Part shown: piece after piece, positions 43,743 through 53,597 of the stretch
Layout: every line of letters begins with the position of its first letter
Numbering within the stretch: the stretch's first letter is position 1
Assembly (NCBI RefSeq): GCF_022758235.1
Contig: NZ_JALEBG010000001.1
Location: 2,914,001-2,978,000, forward strand
Source: Pontibacter liquoris
Lineage (GTDB): Bacteria; Bacteroidota; Bacteroidia; Cytophagales; Hymenobacteraceae
Direction of reading: 5' to 3'
Length of the DNA: 64,000 nt
The notes under the pieces: generated by a model
The model's database searches: none
The model's input: only the letters and a program-made list of their open reading frames with translations
What the model was told of the DNA's origin: nothing
Translations under genes and position numbers: made by a program

Positions 43743-45137
43743 TCAGCGGGCGGGCGGAATAAAGGTATAGGCCTGCGGCAGGGTGATGGTGACTTCGGTC
43801 CCTTCGCTTATTTTAGAATCCACGGAAATGGTGCCGCGGTGCAGTTTCAGGATGCGCTCGGCCAGGGGCAGCCCGATCCCGTGTCCGGTGATGTTGCGCA
43901 CGTTCTCAGCCCTGAAAAAAGGCACGAACACATGCTTCAGGTCTTCGGGCATAATGCCGAGGCCTTTGTCCCGCACCCGCAAGGCTATCTCGTGGCGCGA
44001 TACTTCCAGCTGGCAACTTATGCTGCGCCGGTCCTGCGGCGAGAATTTCAGGGCGTTTTCCAGCACATTCACTACCGCGATCAGCAGCAGTGCTTCGTTG
44101 CCCTTCACCACCAGGCGGTCTTCCTCCTCGGGCACATTGGCAAAGTCGATCTCGATGCGGGCATTGGGCTGGCGTTTTAACGCTTGCTCGCGGGCCATCC
44201 ATACCAGCTCATCAAAACGGAGGTAATGCTGCTTTATCTTGGAGGCGTCTATACTTGCCTGCGCAATCTGTAGCAGGCCGTTGGAGAGCTCGGTCAACAA
44301 GCGGGCATCTTCGAGGATGGATTGCAGCACGCGCCGGTATTCCTGCGGCTCGCGCGGTTTCATCAGGGCCACTTCCAACTCGCCCATCATGGCGGTGAGT
44401 GGCGTGCGCAGCTCGTGCGAGGCATTAGACACAAAAGTGCTCTGCATCTCGAAAGCCAGCTCCAGGCGGTCGAGCATCTTGTTAAAAGTCTGGGCCAGGT
44501 GCGACACCTCGTCTTTACCCGCGGCATTGCTCAGACGCATGTGCAGGTCCGAGGCGCTGATCTTTTCCACCTCACTCACCACCTTGATGATGGGGCGCAT
44601 GGCTTGTTTCGAAAAGACCCAGCCGGCCAGCAGCACCACCACCATCGACCCCAGGAAGCCCACCACCAGGATCACTTCCAGGTGCTGCAGTTTCTGCAAA
44701 CTGTACTCGTCTACGGAAGAAGAAAGCACCACAAAATCACCCTCGTTATCCGGGTAATAGATACCGACCACCTGCCGCACGCCTTCCGAAAAGCGCACTT
44801 CTTTTTTCTGCACGATCTCGGCCAGTTGCCTGCGGTCCACCCCCAGGTTGCCTTCGCCTTCCGCCAGGTATAAACGGCCATCCGTGCGGTAAATGCGCAC
44901 CGCCTCATGCGGCAGCACCTGGTAGTACAACACCTCGTTGTGGTGCCGCTTGGTGGCATCTACCTCGTCGGCTTCTAAAAAGTGATGCGCCATGATGTAG
45001 GCGCGGCGCTCGATGCGCTTATAAAAATCATCCTGCCGGTATAGGGAGGTGAAGTAGTAAATCACCAGCGAAAACAGCACCAGGATCAGGGCAAAAATGC
45101 TGGCAAACTGCAGGGTTAGCTTCGAGCGGATCGTCAT
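43743..45137 (-). CDS. Sensor histidine kinase
   Basis: 464 aa. Two membrane helices (~10-30 and ~155-180) enclose a periplasmic sensor of about 120 residues, then HAMP, HisKA with SNASHELRTPLTAMMGELE, and a HATPase domain (DKGLGIMPEDLKHVF, GHGIGLPLAERI). The architecture is CusS-like. It overlaps the response regulator gene by 4 bp. Confidence 0.93.
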   Translation of the reverse strand: MTIRSKLTLQFASIFALILVLFSLVIYYFTSLYRQDDFYKRIERRAYIMAHHFLEADEVDATKRHHNEVLYYQVLPHEAVRIYRTDGRLYLAEGEGNLGVDRRQLAEIVQKKEVRFSEGVRQVVGIYYPDNEGDFVVLSSSVDEYSLQKLQHLEVILVVGFLGSMVVVLLAGWVFSKQAMRPIIKVVSEVEKISASDLHMRLSNAAGKDEVSHLAQTFNKMLDRLELAFEMQSTFVSNASHELRTPLTAMMGELEVALMKPREPQEYRRVLQSILEDARLLTELSNGLLQIAQASIDASKIKQHYLRFDELVWMAREQALKRQPNARIEIDFANVPEEEDRLVVKGNEALLLIAVVNVLENALKFSPQDRRSISCQLEVSRHEIALRVRDKGLGIMPEDLKHVFVPFFRAENVRNITGHGIGLPLAERILKLHRGTISVDSKISEGTEVTITLPQAYTFIPPAR

Positions 45138-45817
45138 GCTTCCTCCTGTACTTTGAGCACGTACCCCATGCCCACCAAAGTATGGATCAGCCGGGTCTGG
45201 TGCCCTTTGTCAATCTTTTTACGCAGGAAGTTGATGTACACGTCTATCACGTTGCTACCCGTATCAAAGGATGTTTCCCATACCTGTTCGGTAATATCCA
45301 CCCGCGACACCACCCTGTTCTGGTTGCGCAGCAGGAAGTAAAGCAGGGCAAATTCGCGGGCGGTCAGGCTGATGGGGTTGCCGCCGCGGGTGACGGTTTT
45401 CTTCACCAGGTCCATTTCCAGATCGGCTATACTTAGTTTTTCGCCATTGCTGCTTTCCGAGCCGCGGCGGGTAAGCGCCCGGATGCGGGCCAGCAGTTCT
45501 TTAAACTCGAAAGGCTTGGTCAGGTAGTCGTCGGCGCCGGCATCCAGGCCGGTAATTTTATCATCGGTCGTGCCCAGGGCAGTCAGCATCAGGATGGCAA
45601 TGCCGGGGTTGTGCCTGCGGATCTCGCGGCACACATCCAGCCCGCTCATATGGGGCAGGATGATGTCGAGCAGCACCAGGTCGTAGTCGTGCTGCAGCGC
45701 CAGCTTTACGCCAAACGTGCCATCGTAGGCCTGGTCCACCTCATAGGTCTGTTCCTCCAGCCCTTTTTTGATAAAAGAAGCTACTTTGGGCTCATCCTCA
45801 ATCAGCAATATTCTCAT
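45134..45817 (-). CDS. OmpR/PhoB-family response regulator
   Basis: About 227 aa from the ATG at 45817 (MRILLIEDEPKVASF). The receiver has the phospho-acceptor in LVLLDIILP (residue ~51) and K in YLTKPFEF; the winged-helix domain has ISLTAREFALLYFLL and VIDVYINFLRKKID. Likely targets are the four-repeat promoter at 43685-43742 and possibly the divergent CDF gene; both are inferences. Confidence 0.94.
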   Translation of the reverse strand: MRILLIEDEPKVASFIKKGLEEQTYEVDQAYDGTFGVKLALQHDYDLVLLDIILPHMSGLDVCREIRRHNPGIAILMLTALGTTDDKITGLDAGADDYLTKPFEFKELLARIRALTRRGSESSNGEKLSIADLEMDLVKKTVTRGGNPISLTAREFALLYFLLRNQNRVVSRVDITEQVWETSFDTGSNVIDVYINFLRKKIDKGHQTRLIHTLVGMGYVLKVQEEA

Positions 45818-45979
45818 GCGTGTCTCAATTTGGGCTGCAGGGCAAAGGCTGCTATTTTGCCTTTTTATACTTGCCGGTCGTGTAAATGTACGAAGCAGCG
45901 TTAAATTTACTAGCTTACGCTGTTGTTGCCGGCTCCTGGCGGGCATATCCTATGGCTTCAGTATACCGTTTCATCAAAT

Positions 45980-46891
45980 ATGGCACACGCACACCACGAC
46001 CATTCAGACCACCATCACCATCATGCCGGCCAAAACATTAAAGTAGCTTTTTTCCTGAACCTGGGCTTTACGGTCCTGGAGTTGGTTGGCGGCCTGTGGA
46101 TCAACAGCATGGCGATTTTGTCGGATGCGCTGCACGACCTGGGCGATTCATTGTCGCTGGGGCTAGCCTGGTATTTTGAAAAGTTGGCAAGGCGCGGTCG
46201 CGACCAGCATTATACGTTTGGCTACAAGCGCTTTTCGCTGTTGGGAGCTGTGATCAATTCGGTAGTGCTGCTGGTAGGCTCCATTGTGGTGCTGTATAAT
46301 GCTATTCCGCGCATCTTTCATCCCGAGCCGGTTAATGCCACCGGGATGATGGGCTTTGCGGTGCTGGGTATTGTAGTAAACGGGGCGGCGGTTCTGCGCC
46401 TGAAAGGTGGCAGTTCGCTCAATGAGCGCGTGGTGCGGCTGCATTTGCTGGAGGATGTGTTAGGCTGGGTGGCCGTACTGGTGGGCGGTATTATCCTCTA
46501 CTTTTTTGATTTCCCGGTGATTGACCCTTTGCTCTCGCTGGGCATCACGGGGTATGTGCTCTACAATGTGATCCGGAATCTGCGCCAGAGTATGAAGATA
46601 TTACTGCAAGGCACTCCCCTACAACTGGACATGGCGCAGGTGCAGGAACAGCTGGAGAAGTTGCCCGGCATCCGCTCGGTGCACGACTTGCATGCCTGGA
46701 CGCTGGATGGCAGCTACCACATCCTTACCTTGCATGCCGTGGTTGCTGCAGACCTGCCACTGCAGGAAGGAGAAGCGATAAAGCAACAGGTGCGGGCAGC
46801 CATGGCTGAGATGGCCATCAGCCATGTAACCATAGAACTGGAAGTACCAGGCCAGGAAGGCAGCCACCAGAGCTGCGGCCCGCTTATTTAG
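45980..46891 (+). CDS. CDF family zinc/cobalt/cadmium exporter
   Basis: 303 aa with a His-rich N-terminus (AHAHHDHSDHHHHH), six membrane segments with the metal-site motifs SDALHDLGDS and LEDVLGW, and a C-terminal cytoplasmic domain ending SHQSCGPLI. It exports divalent metals. The ATG at 45980 places the His-rich stretch at the start. It is divergent from the two-component system and its stop codon overlaps that of the next gene. Confidence 0.92.
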   Translation: MAHAHHDHSDHHHHHAGQNIKVAFFLNLGFTVLELVGGLWINSMAILSDALHDLGDSLSLGLAWYFEKLARRGRDQHYTFGYKRFSLLGAVINSVVLLVGSIVVLYNAIPRIFHPEPVNATGMMGFAVLGIVVNGAAVLRLKGGSSLNERVVRLHLLEDVLGWVAVLVGGIILYFFDFPVIDPLLSLGITGYVLYNVIRNLRQSMKILLQGTPLQLDMAQVQEQLEKLPGIRSVHDLHAWTLDGSYHILTLHAVVAADLPLQEGEAIKQQVRAAMAEMAISHVTIELEVPGQEGSHQSCGPLI

Positions 46892-47247
46892 TTTTGATTG
46901 AGCAACACTGCCTCGCGCACCAGGTCAGCAAAGTAGCCTTCGTTGATGTCTTCGAGGGTGCGGATCTTAATATGCGGGGTTTGGCCGTTGCGGCTCACCA
47001 GGCGGCGGGCCGAATCAGAGAGCTCCTTTCCGCGGAAAAAGCCGAAGTGGATACCACTGCGCGAAGAGGCAAAATAACACACCGGTCCATAGAAAAAATA
47101 ACAGGCGCTATCCCACCGCACGCATTCTTCCAGGTGGGCGACAGCGCCGTGGATAATACGCCGGACTTCCTGTGCCAATAATCTTTTTTCAGGAGTAAGT
47201 TTTTCGAGATAATCGTCGACCTGGTTTGCTGTTGCCTTGCTTCTCAT
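46888..47247 (-). CDS. DUF1801 family protein
   Basis: 119 aa with family features VDDYLEKLTPEKRLLAQEVRR, VRWDSACYFF and HFGFFRGKEL. Members fold like frataxin-type domains; function unknown. It converges with the CDF gene and overlaps it by 4 bp at the stop codons. Confidence 0.8.
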   Translation of the reverse strand: MRSKATANQVDDYLEKLTPEKRLLAQEVRRIIHGAVAHLEECVRWDSACYFFYGPVCYFASSRSGIHFGFFRGKELSDSARRLVSRNGQTPHIKIRTLEDINEGYFADLVREAVLLNQN

Positions 47248-47447
47248 AAAGGTAAAAGCTCTTGTAAAGCGAAAGAACTTTAATGCTCAAATATAAGGAA
47301 TTTTTAATATTATAACAAAAGGCAACAGCTTCTTTTTCAACTAAATTAACCCCTATTTATACTATTCTCAGCAGGTTAGCACCACGATTCTACGGTGTTG
47401 GGAAGAGCAGAAAAGAGGAAGGTGCCGGCAAAACAGTCCCTTGCACC

Positions 47448-48086
47448 CTATCGCCGTTCCAGCCGCAGGAGCAAGCGCTGTTCCAGCTCATCCAGGGCAC
47501 AGAAACCCTGCGTTAACAGCTCCGCCCCATGCGCGGTAGCCAGGAAGACACTCGGAAAGCGGTTGCCCCCGATCTGCGCCACATAGTCAAACTCTTCCTC
47601 CAACTGCCCCATGATTTCCTCCGACTCGAAGAGGGTGAGAAACAGGTTTTCGGAAATGCCGAACAGGCCCACCAGGCGCACCAGCACAGCTGTGTCTGTC
47701 AGATCCAGGCCATCGGCGTAAAATGCAGAGTGCATGGCCCGCAAAACCTCCAAGGTAAGCACCGGGCGCAACAGGCGCACGCAAAGCAGGGCGCGGCAGG
47801 CAGGTTCCGTGTTATAAACAAAGTTGGGCTGCAAAAAAAAGCGATAATCGAAGGGTAGTTGCGTGCGCTCCTGCACCCGGTGCCAGCTCAGGGCCAGCTG
47901 TTGCTTTTGCTCCGGCAGCAGTGGCTCGGAAGCATGCGCCTGCAGGTTGCCCGGCAGCACCCGCACATTCAGGCGGCCATGCCAGAGGGCCCGCAGCCGG
48001 CGCACGACAGGCGTAAATCCGTAACACCAGGCACACATGGGGTTGGTCACATATAGCAGGGTCGGGTTGTCGGGTTGTGGCATCAT
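47448..48086 (-). CDS. DsbA-family thioredoxin-like protein
   Basis: About 212 aa with CAWC near residue 18 as the CxxC active site (NPMCAWCYGF), an inserted helical domain and a cis-Pro region (GGNRFPSVFLA). No signal peptide, so it is probably a cytosolic FrnE-like oxidoreductase. The ATG at 48086 is used; a TTG two codons upstream is possible. Confidence 0.85.
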   Translation of the reverse strand: MMPQPDNPTLLYVTNPMCAWCYGFTPVVRRLRALWHGRLNVRVLPGNLQAHASEPLLPEQKQQLALSWHRVQERTQLPFDYRFFLQPNFVYNTEPACRALLCVRLLRPVLTLEVLRAMHSAFYADGLDLTDTAVLVRLVGLFGISENLFLTLFESEEIMGQLEEEFDYVAQIGGNRFPSVFLATAHGAELLTQGFCALDELEQRLLLRLERR

Positions 48087-48182
48087 AAGCAATTGGTTTA
48101 CCCCTAGTGTACCGCCGGAAAGAGAGAATGGTTGAATTAAACTGCCCCGAAAGTATGGCAGGGCTACCCGAACCTATAAAAC

Positions 48183-48220
48183 AAAACGGCCCTGCTCCGG
48201 AAAGAAGCAGGGCCGTTTTT
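48183..48220. terminator. Terminator after the ThuA/sugar dehydrogenase gene
   Basis: A perfect 14-bp stem AAAACGGCCCTGCT with its complement, T-rich on both outer sides. Confidence 0.85.
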
Positions 48221-48255
48221 AAAATAAAAAAAGATTTCGTTTTTAGTCAGCCAGA

Positions 48256-51200
48256 TCAGGAGTTAGCGCCGGCTATGAACTGCACCGTTTGCAGGAGCGG
48301 TTTGTTGCCTTCAGCGGCCCCCATCGGGCGCACCACAATGTACACATCTTCCGGTTTGCCGCCGGTAGCCTGCAACGGAATAGTGGTGGTTACTTTACTG
48401 TCCTTGCTGAACGCTATTTCGCTTTCACCGATCTTTTTACCGTTCGGCTTGCCCAGGTGTACCTCTATTTTGTAGCGGCTCGTGCTGCCATCGCTCAGCG
48501 CATTGAGCTGGAGGCTGCTGATGCCGGCCAGGTCGATCTGCTGCACCTGCAGCCATCCTTCTTCTGCCGGGAAAATAGCGTAATGGCCGCCATCTCTTTC
48601 TTTGCCGGCAAAGCCTTTGGCTTCGCTGAAGTCGCCGGGCTGCAGCGTACTTCTGCGCAGGTAGATCACTTTTGAATCGGTGAGCGGACGTACGCCAGCC
48701 CCACCCTGATCGGTGTAGGTAGCGGCCAGCTTGATCACGGAGTTCTGCTGTTGCTTCGGATCCACTTTCGGCACCACCGCGCCTGTGGCTGGCAGCGATT
48801 GTTTTGCTTTTCCGGCATCGTTCAGCGACATAACCCACTGCACGATCTGGCGGGCATCTGCCTGGCTCAGGTTAGGATGCGCCGGCATATTGGCTTCTCC
48901 CCATACCCCGCTTCCGCCTTTGATGATCTTGTTGGTCAGGTGGTCCATGGCCTTGGGGTTGTTCTGGTAACGCTTGGCTACCTGGGTATACGCCGGGCCA
49001 ATGGATTTCTCCGTTATGGCATGGCATGCTTTGCAATCCAGGCTCAGCATCAGGTTCTTGCCCAGGATCTCAGCCGAAACCACCTGATGGCCCATCGAAG
49101 CGCCGGCCAGGTCTCTGCCCGTAATATAATCCGTGGATACATACAGGTTTTTCATGTCCACGTTGCCGTCGGCATCTGTTACGCTTACCGCGTATTTTAC
49201 AGGGCTGTTGCCAAAGTAGAAACTAGGGCTGCCCTGCAGGGCTATGGCCACCTTGGGCTGCTCGTTGCCGGCATACACGGTGGTTACGCTGCTTTCGGCT
49301 TCCGCTTTCTCTTCATCCAGCACCTTTACGCTGATGGCGTGGTCGCCGGCTTCTTTAAAAGTATAAGCCAGCGTGGGGGTAGTGGTTTCTTTCGTGGTTT
49401 TATCTACCTGCCAGATATAGCGCAGCTTGTCCTTTTCAGGGTCGCTCACGTTTACGTTGGCTGTTACCGTTAAAGGCAATTTGCCGCTGGTCTTGTCCAC
49501 GGTCAGCTCCGTAATTTTCGGCGGACGGTTTCCGGCCAGGTAATCGATGCGGGAAAGGCCGGAATCATCGTTCTTGGAGAACCAGCCGGAGCCATATTCG
49601 AGCACGTAAATTTTGCCATTCGGACCCACTTCCATATCGATCGGACTATGAAGTTTTGTGCCCGGCATAAACGGCTCGATCTTATCCAGGTCGCCGTTTG
49701 GTGTCATGGTTACCACTTTTATCCAGTTACGGATCCAGTCGTAGATAAACAGCTTGCCGTTGTAGTAGTCGGCATAGCGCGTCTCTTTCGGAAACATATC
49801 GGTATAGTATACCGGGCCCGCCATGGCGTTGCGGCCGCCGGAGCCTAGTTCCGGAAAGTCAGGAGAATCATTGTAAGGATACCAGATAAAAGCCGGCTGC
49901 GCGGGCGGAAGCTGCTTAATACCGGTATTGTTGGCCGAGTTGTTTACGGGCCTGGCCGGGTTAATAGCCGCCCCGGACTTACCGGTGCCGTAGTTATACT
50001 CGTGGTAAGGATAGTTATTGCCAATTACCAGCGGCCAGCCGAAATAGCCGGCTTTGCGGGCCTGGTTCACCTCATCATAGCCTTTGGGTCCGCGCGTTTC
50101 CAGGCTATCTGCAGCGGCATCCGGTCCTACTTCGCCCCAATACAGGAAGCCATTCTTCTGATCTACCGAAATGCGGTACGGGTTGCGGTGGCCCATGGTA
50201 TAGATCTCGGGACGCGTGTTAGCCGTGCCCTTCGGGAACAGGTTGCCGTCCGGGATATCGTAGGTGCCATCTTCATTTATTTTCAGGCGAAGGATCTTGC
50301 CACGCAGGTCGTTGGAGTTAGAGGAGGAACGACGGGCGTCGAACTGCTCGTGGCCCGGGCGATCGTCCAGCGGCGCGTAGCCATGGCTGACATAAGCCTG
50401 GTTCTTCTCATCAAAAGGTGTCGAGTTATCGCCGGTAGACAAGTAAAGCATGTTGCCAGGCCCGAAGGTAATGGAGCCGCCGGTATGGCAGCAGATCTGG
50501 CGCTGCGAATAGAACTGCAGCATCACCTTTTCGGATGCGTTGTCGAGCTTCCCGTTTTTGAAAACAAACCGCGAAAGGCGGTTCACCGACGTATCGGCCG
50601 GGCTGTAGAACATGTAAATGTAGTTGTTCTTTTTAAAGTTCGGGTCGGCGGCCAGGCCTAAAATACCTTCCTCGGCATTCACGCCATCGATGCCTGTTTT
50701 ATAGTATACATCCAGCGCGCCTACCTGCCTTACGTCTTTCGTCTTATGATCGTAGAGCATCAGCTCGCCGCGGCGCTGCGCCACCAGGATATCCTCATCC
50801 GGCAGGATCGTCATTTCGGTGGGCTCAAAAAACTTGCCTACCGATAGCTCCGTCCGTACAAAACGGTTTTCTTCCGGCACCCGCTGCGTTTTCACCTGGC
50901 CATAATCGCCTTCCAGGTTATGGCCGATGGCATACTGGATGCCTCCTAAAATATGCTTCAGGTACAAAGGGTCCTGGTAAGACTCATCGGTGTGGCCCAG
51001 TGCAGTATAAAATGCGCGGCCGCCGTCGAAGTCGTGGTACCAGGCCATGGGGTGGTTGGCGCCATTGGTGCCGCCCTGGTAGGTACTTTCATCAATCGTG
51101 AGCAGCACCTTGTTGTCGGGGTTCAGCTGCTTGAAGTTATACCATTCGTCGGTGCGCTTCCAGGTATCGGGCAGGTGCTCCGTGGCCGGGTTCTTTTTGT

Positions 51201-51657
51201 CCACCACTTTGATCACAGCCTCCTGGATCTGCGGATGGCCGTTAAAGTAGCCACCTACCAGCCGACCATACCAGCCCCAGTTATACTCAGTATCGGTAGC
51301 CGAGTGGATGCCCACAAAGCCGCCGCCCGCCTGAATGTAGCGCTCAAAATCGGCTTCCTGGTAGTTGTTGAGCACCTCGCCGGTGGTGTTCAGAAACACT
51401 ACGGCGCTGTACTGCTTTAAGGTATCTTCGTTAAAAAAAGCAGGGTTGGTGGTGGTGTCCACCAAAAAGCCATTTTCGGCTCCCAGCTTCAGAAGGGCTG
51501 CATTTCCGGCCGGGATGGAGGTATGATGCCAGCCGCTGGTCTTACTGAAAACCAGGATCTTAGGCTTCTCGGAGCGTTTGCTGCTACACGAGCTAAGCAA
51601 TACAATGCTCATCACCAGCACGGAGAGAAGCTTGTTTACTGCATTCTTATTTATCAT
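48256..51657 (-). CDS. ThuA - glucose/sorbosone dehydrogenase - PKD - cytochrome c - carbohydrate-binding lipoprotein
   Basis: 1133 aa. Order: lipoprotein signal (LLSSC near 23); ThuA-like domain (~33-250, FSKTSGWHHTS); PQQ-type sugar dehydrogenase propeller (~270-690, EEGILGLAADPNF, MGHRNPYRISV); PKD domain (~700-790); cytochrome c domain with CKACH (875-879); and a C-terminal CBM6-like domain (~990-1120). Such proteins oxidise sugars outside the cytoplasm and pass electrons to the chain through the heme. Confidence 0.92.
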   Translation of the reverse strand: MINKNAVNKLLSVLVMSIVLLSSCSSKRSEKPKILVFSKTSGWHHTSIPAGNAALLKLGAENGFLVDTTTNPAFFNEDTLKQYSAVVFLNTTGEVLNNYQEADFERYIQAGGGFVGIHSATDTEYNWGWYGRLVGGYFNGHPQIQEAVIKVVDKKNPATEHLPDTWKRTDEWYNFKQLNPDNKVLLTIDESTYQGGTNGANHPMAWYHDFDGGRAFYTALGHTDESYQDPLYLKHILGGIQYAIGHNLEGDYGQVKTQRVPEENRFVRTELSVGKFFEPTEMTILPDEDILVAQRRGELMLYDHKTKDVRQVGALDVYYKTGIDGVNAEEGILGLAADPNFKKNNYIYMFYSPADTSVNRLSRFVFKNGKLDNASEKVMLQFYSQRQICCHTGGSITFGPGNMLYLSTGDNSTPFDEKNQAYVSHGYAPLDDRPGHEQFDARRSSSNSNDLRGKILRLKINEDGTYDIPDGNLFPKGTANTRPEIYTMGHRNPYRISVDQKNGFLYWGEVGPDAAADSLETRGPKGYDEVNQARKAGYFGWPLVIGNNYPYHEYNYGTGKSGAAINPARPVNNSANNTGIKQLPPAQPAFIWYPYNDSPDFPELGSGGRNAMAGPVYYTDMFPKETRYADYYNGKLFIYDWIRNWIKVVTMTPNGDLDKIEPFMPGTKLHSPIDMEVGPNGKIYVLEYGSGWFSKNDDSGLSRIDYLAGNRPPKITELTVDKTSGKLPLTVTANVNVSDPEKDKLRYIWQVDKTTKETTTPTLAYTFKEAGDHAISVKVLDEEKAEAESSVTTVYAGNEQPKVAIALQGSPSFYFGNSPVKYAVSVTDADGNVDMKNLYVSTDYITGRDLAGASMGHQVVSAEILGKNLMLSLDCKACHAITEKSIGPAYTQVAKRYQNNPKAMDHLTNKIIKGGSGVWGEANMPAHPNLSQADARQIVQWVMSLNDAGKAKQSLPATGAVVPKVDPKQQQNSVIKLAATYTDQGGAGVRPLTDSKVIYLRRSTLQPGDFSEAKGFAGKERDGGHYAIFPAEEGWLQVQQIDLAGISSLQLNALSDGSTSRYKIEVHLGKPNGKKIGESEIAFSKDSKVTTTIPLQATGGKPEDVYIVVRPMGAAEGNKPLLQTVQFIAGANS

Positions 51658-52066
51658 GTTGATAAGGGTTTTTTAGGCAATGGTCTATGAAAGCGGGTAC
51701 TAAGATAAGGCTGTTATAGCAGGTAAAACAAGATCAGCCGGAGACACTTACCGGCAAAAAGTCCGCAACAACGCGGGGACCAGGCATACATCCGGGGCGG
51801 AGGGCACCGGCCATACCTGTGAGCGCTATCGGCAGGCGTTCGCTTACATGTTCAAACATCCTCTAAGTTTAAGAAAAATACTTTAATCAGGCAAGTAACC
51901 CTGCAGCAAGTGCTCACTTTTACGTGTATATCGCTGAAAAAAACAGCATTCCGGGTATTGGGCAAGGAGCTGAAGCCAGAGCAGCCTGACAGCTGCACGC
52001 TTCCAAGTATGATTTATACTTAACGCATTTACCTGCTAATTATTTAAACTTCCGGCTATACTTCCC
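51658..52066. other. Intergenic region without a gene
   Basis: About 410 bp with two TATACTT motifs (near 52015 and 52056) and no coding frame or clear hairpin. Confidence 0.5.
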
Positions 52067-52074
52067 TACTTTTG
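52067..52074 (+). promoter_or_regulatory. -7 promoter element of the S1/P1 nuclease gene
   Basis: TACTTTTG, a perfect match to TAnnTTTG, 38 bp before the ATG. Confidence 0.55.
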
Positions 52075-52112
52075 CATCCATACGTAACCAATCAACTTTA
52101 GCACGCACTTTC

Positions 52113-52907
52113 ATGGCATTGAGCACCTTTAAAAAATTACTGCTGGCAGGCCTTTTCTGCTACCTTCCGTTCCAGTCCATGGCCTGGGGATTGCTGGGGC
52201 ACCGCATTGTAGGCGAAATTGCAGAGCGCAACCTAAGCCGCAAGGCTGAAAAGCAGGTACGCAAAATTCTGGGCACCGAATCGCTGGCCATCGCTAGTAA
52301 CTGGGCGGATTTTGTGAAGTCTGACCCGGCCTACGATTACCTCGGACCGTGGCATTATGTTAATTTTGAACAGGGGCTTACCTACGACCAGATGGGCCGC
52401 TACCTTGCCCAGGATACAGTGACAGATGCCTATACCAAGCTGACCTTTCTGGTAAAGGAGCTGAAGAACAAGCAGCTGCCCAAAGAAAAACAGCAAATGT
52501 ACCTGCGCCTGCTTGTGCACCTGGCCGGCGACATACACCAGCCCATGCATACGGGGCACGCCGAAGATCTAGGCGGCAACAAGATCAAGCTTTTCTGGTT
52601 TAACCAGCCCACCAACCTGCACCGCCTCTGGGACGAGCAGCTTGTCGAGAGCCAGGAACTCAGCTACACCGAATACAGCACGGCCCTGAACCACACCACC
52701 AAAGCCCAGCGCAAAGCCTGGCAGCAGCAGCCGGTCAGCCAGTGGCTCTTCGACTCCTACCAGATCAGCAACAAACTTTACGCCGAGCTGCAGCCCGAAC
52801 AAAAGCTGAGCTACAAGTATAACTACGACCACCTGGCCACCCTGAACGAGCAATTGCTGAAAGGCGGCGTGCACCTGGCCGGTTTGCTCAACGAGATCTT
52901 CGGGTAA
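52113..52907 (+). CDS. S1/P1-type zinc-dependent nuclease
   Basis: 264 aa. After the signal peptide (ending QSMA) the mature N-terminus begins WGLLGHRIVGEIA, where the first Trp supplies zinc ligands. Other ligands are in NWADFVKSD, WHYVNF, VHLAGDIHQPMHTG and NLHRLWDEQL. It degrades single-stranded nucleic acids outside the cell or in the periplasm, probably for phosphate or nucleotide scavenging. Confidence 0.94.
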   Translation: MALSTFKKLLLAGLFCYLPFQSMAWGLLGHRIVGEIAERNLSRKAEKQVRKILGTESLAIASNWADFVKSDPAYDYLGPWHYVNFEQGLTYDQMGRYLAQDTVTDAYTKLTFLVKELKNKQLPKEKQQMYLRLLVHLAGDIHQPMHTGHAEDLGGNKIKLFWFNQPTNLHRLWDEQLVESQELSYTEYSTALNHTTKAQRKAWQQQPVSQWLFDSYQISNKLYAELQPEQKLSYKYNYDHLATLNEQLLKGGVHLAGLLNEIFG

Positions 52908-52928
52908 GTATAACAAGCCTGTCAGTAT

Positions 52929-52964
52929 AAACGCCTTCCTGCACGTGTAGCAGGAAGGCGTTTT
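52929..52964 (+). terminator. Terminator after the nuclease gene
   Basis: The stem AACGCCTTCCTGC pairs with GCAGGAAGGCGTT and is followed by TTTG. Confidence 0.8.
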
Positions 52965-52983
52965 GTTTTTTTGCAATGGTAGA

Positions 52984-53017
52984 AGAAAAAGGGCGCTACC
53001 GAAGCAGCGCCTTTTTT
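52984..53017 (-). terminator. Terminator after the HPF gene
   Basis: GGCGCT paired with AGCGCC in an A/T-rich frame; T runs follow on the minus strand. Confidence 0.65.
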
Positions 53018-53031
53018 GTACGTGTCTATCC

Positions 53032-53337
53032 TTATCTTTTTTCGAGCTGGCGTCTGAGTTTTTCTTCCACATTCTTCAGCAGCTCGTACCAGTTATCGCC
53101 TTCGTCCTGTGCAAACAAATCATTGCCGGGCACGCCTACGCGCATCCGCACACTTTTCTGATTAGTGGACTGGCTGGCTTCTTCTTTGAAGTATACATCC
53201 ACTGAATCAATGTTCTTGGTAAAGCGCTTTATCTTGCTGATGGTGTCGCGTACACTTTGCTGGATGCCATCCGAAATAGAAATATCCACGGCCTGCACAT
53301 CTAATTTTATGCCTTCAAAGTTCTCTGTGTAATTCAT
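53032..53337 (-). CDS. hpf: Ribosome hibernation promoting factor (short HPF/RaiA type)
   Basis: 101 aa with the S30AE fold: AVDISISDGIQQSVRDTISKI, VYFKEE and MRVGVPGNDLFAQDEGDNWY, then ELLKNVEEKLRRQLEK. It binds the small subunit and silences ribosomes in slow growth. An AGGAG sequence precedes the ATG. Confidence 0.85.
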   Translation of the reverse strand: MNYTENFEGIKLDVQAVDISISDGIQQSVRDTISKIKRFTKNIDSVDVYFKEEASQSTNQKSVRMRVGVPGNDLFAQDEGDNWYELLKNVEEKLRRQLEKR

Positions 53338-53597
53338 AGCTCCTGTATTTAAATCGTATAAGGGTAAAGTTTCATCTTACCGGCCAAAGCAGCGCTGCCG
53401 CTTCCTGCTGGTATGGTCATTTTAACGAAAAGCTACCACTTTGGTTAGTCTGGCTTTTGCTGCAGTAGCAGGCCGATATTTCACTATTTCAGGATACCTT
53501 GCCGGCGCAGGCCCCAAATTTCCTTCCTGCTGCCCTTACCTAATTTAATGTTCTCTTCGTTTAATACAGCAAGTATAACCTCTAAAGTTGAAGGCTT

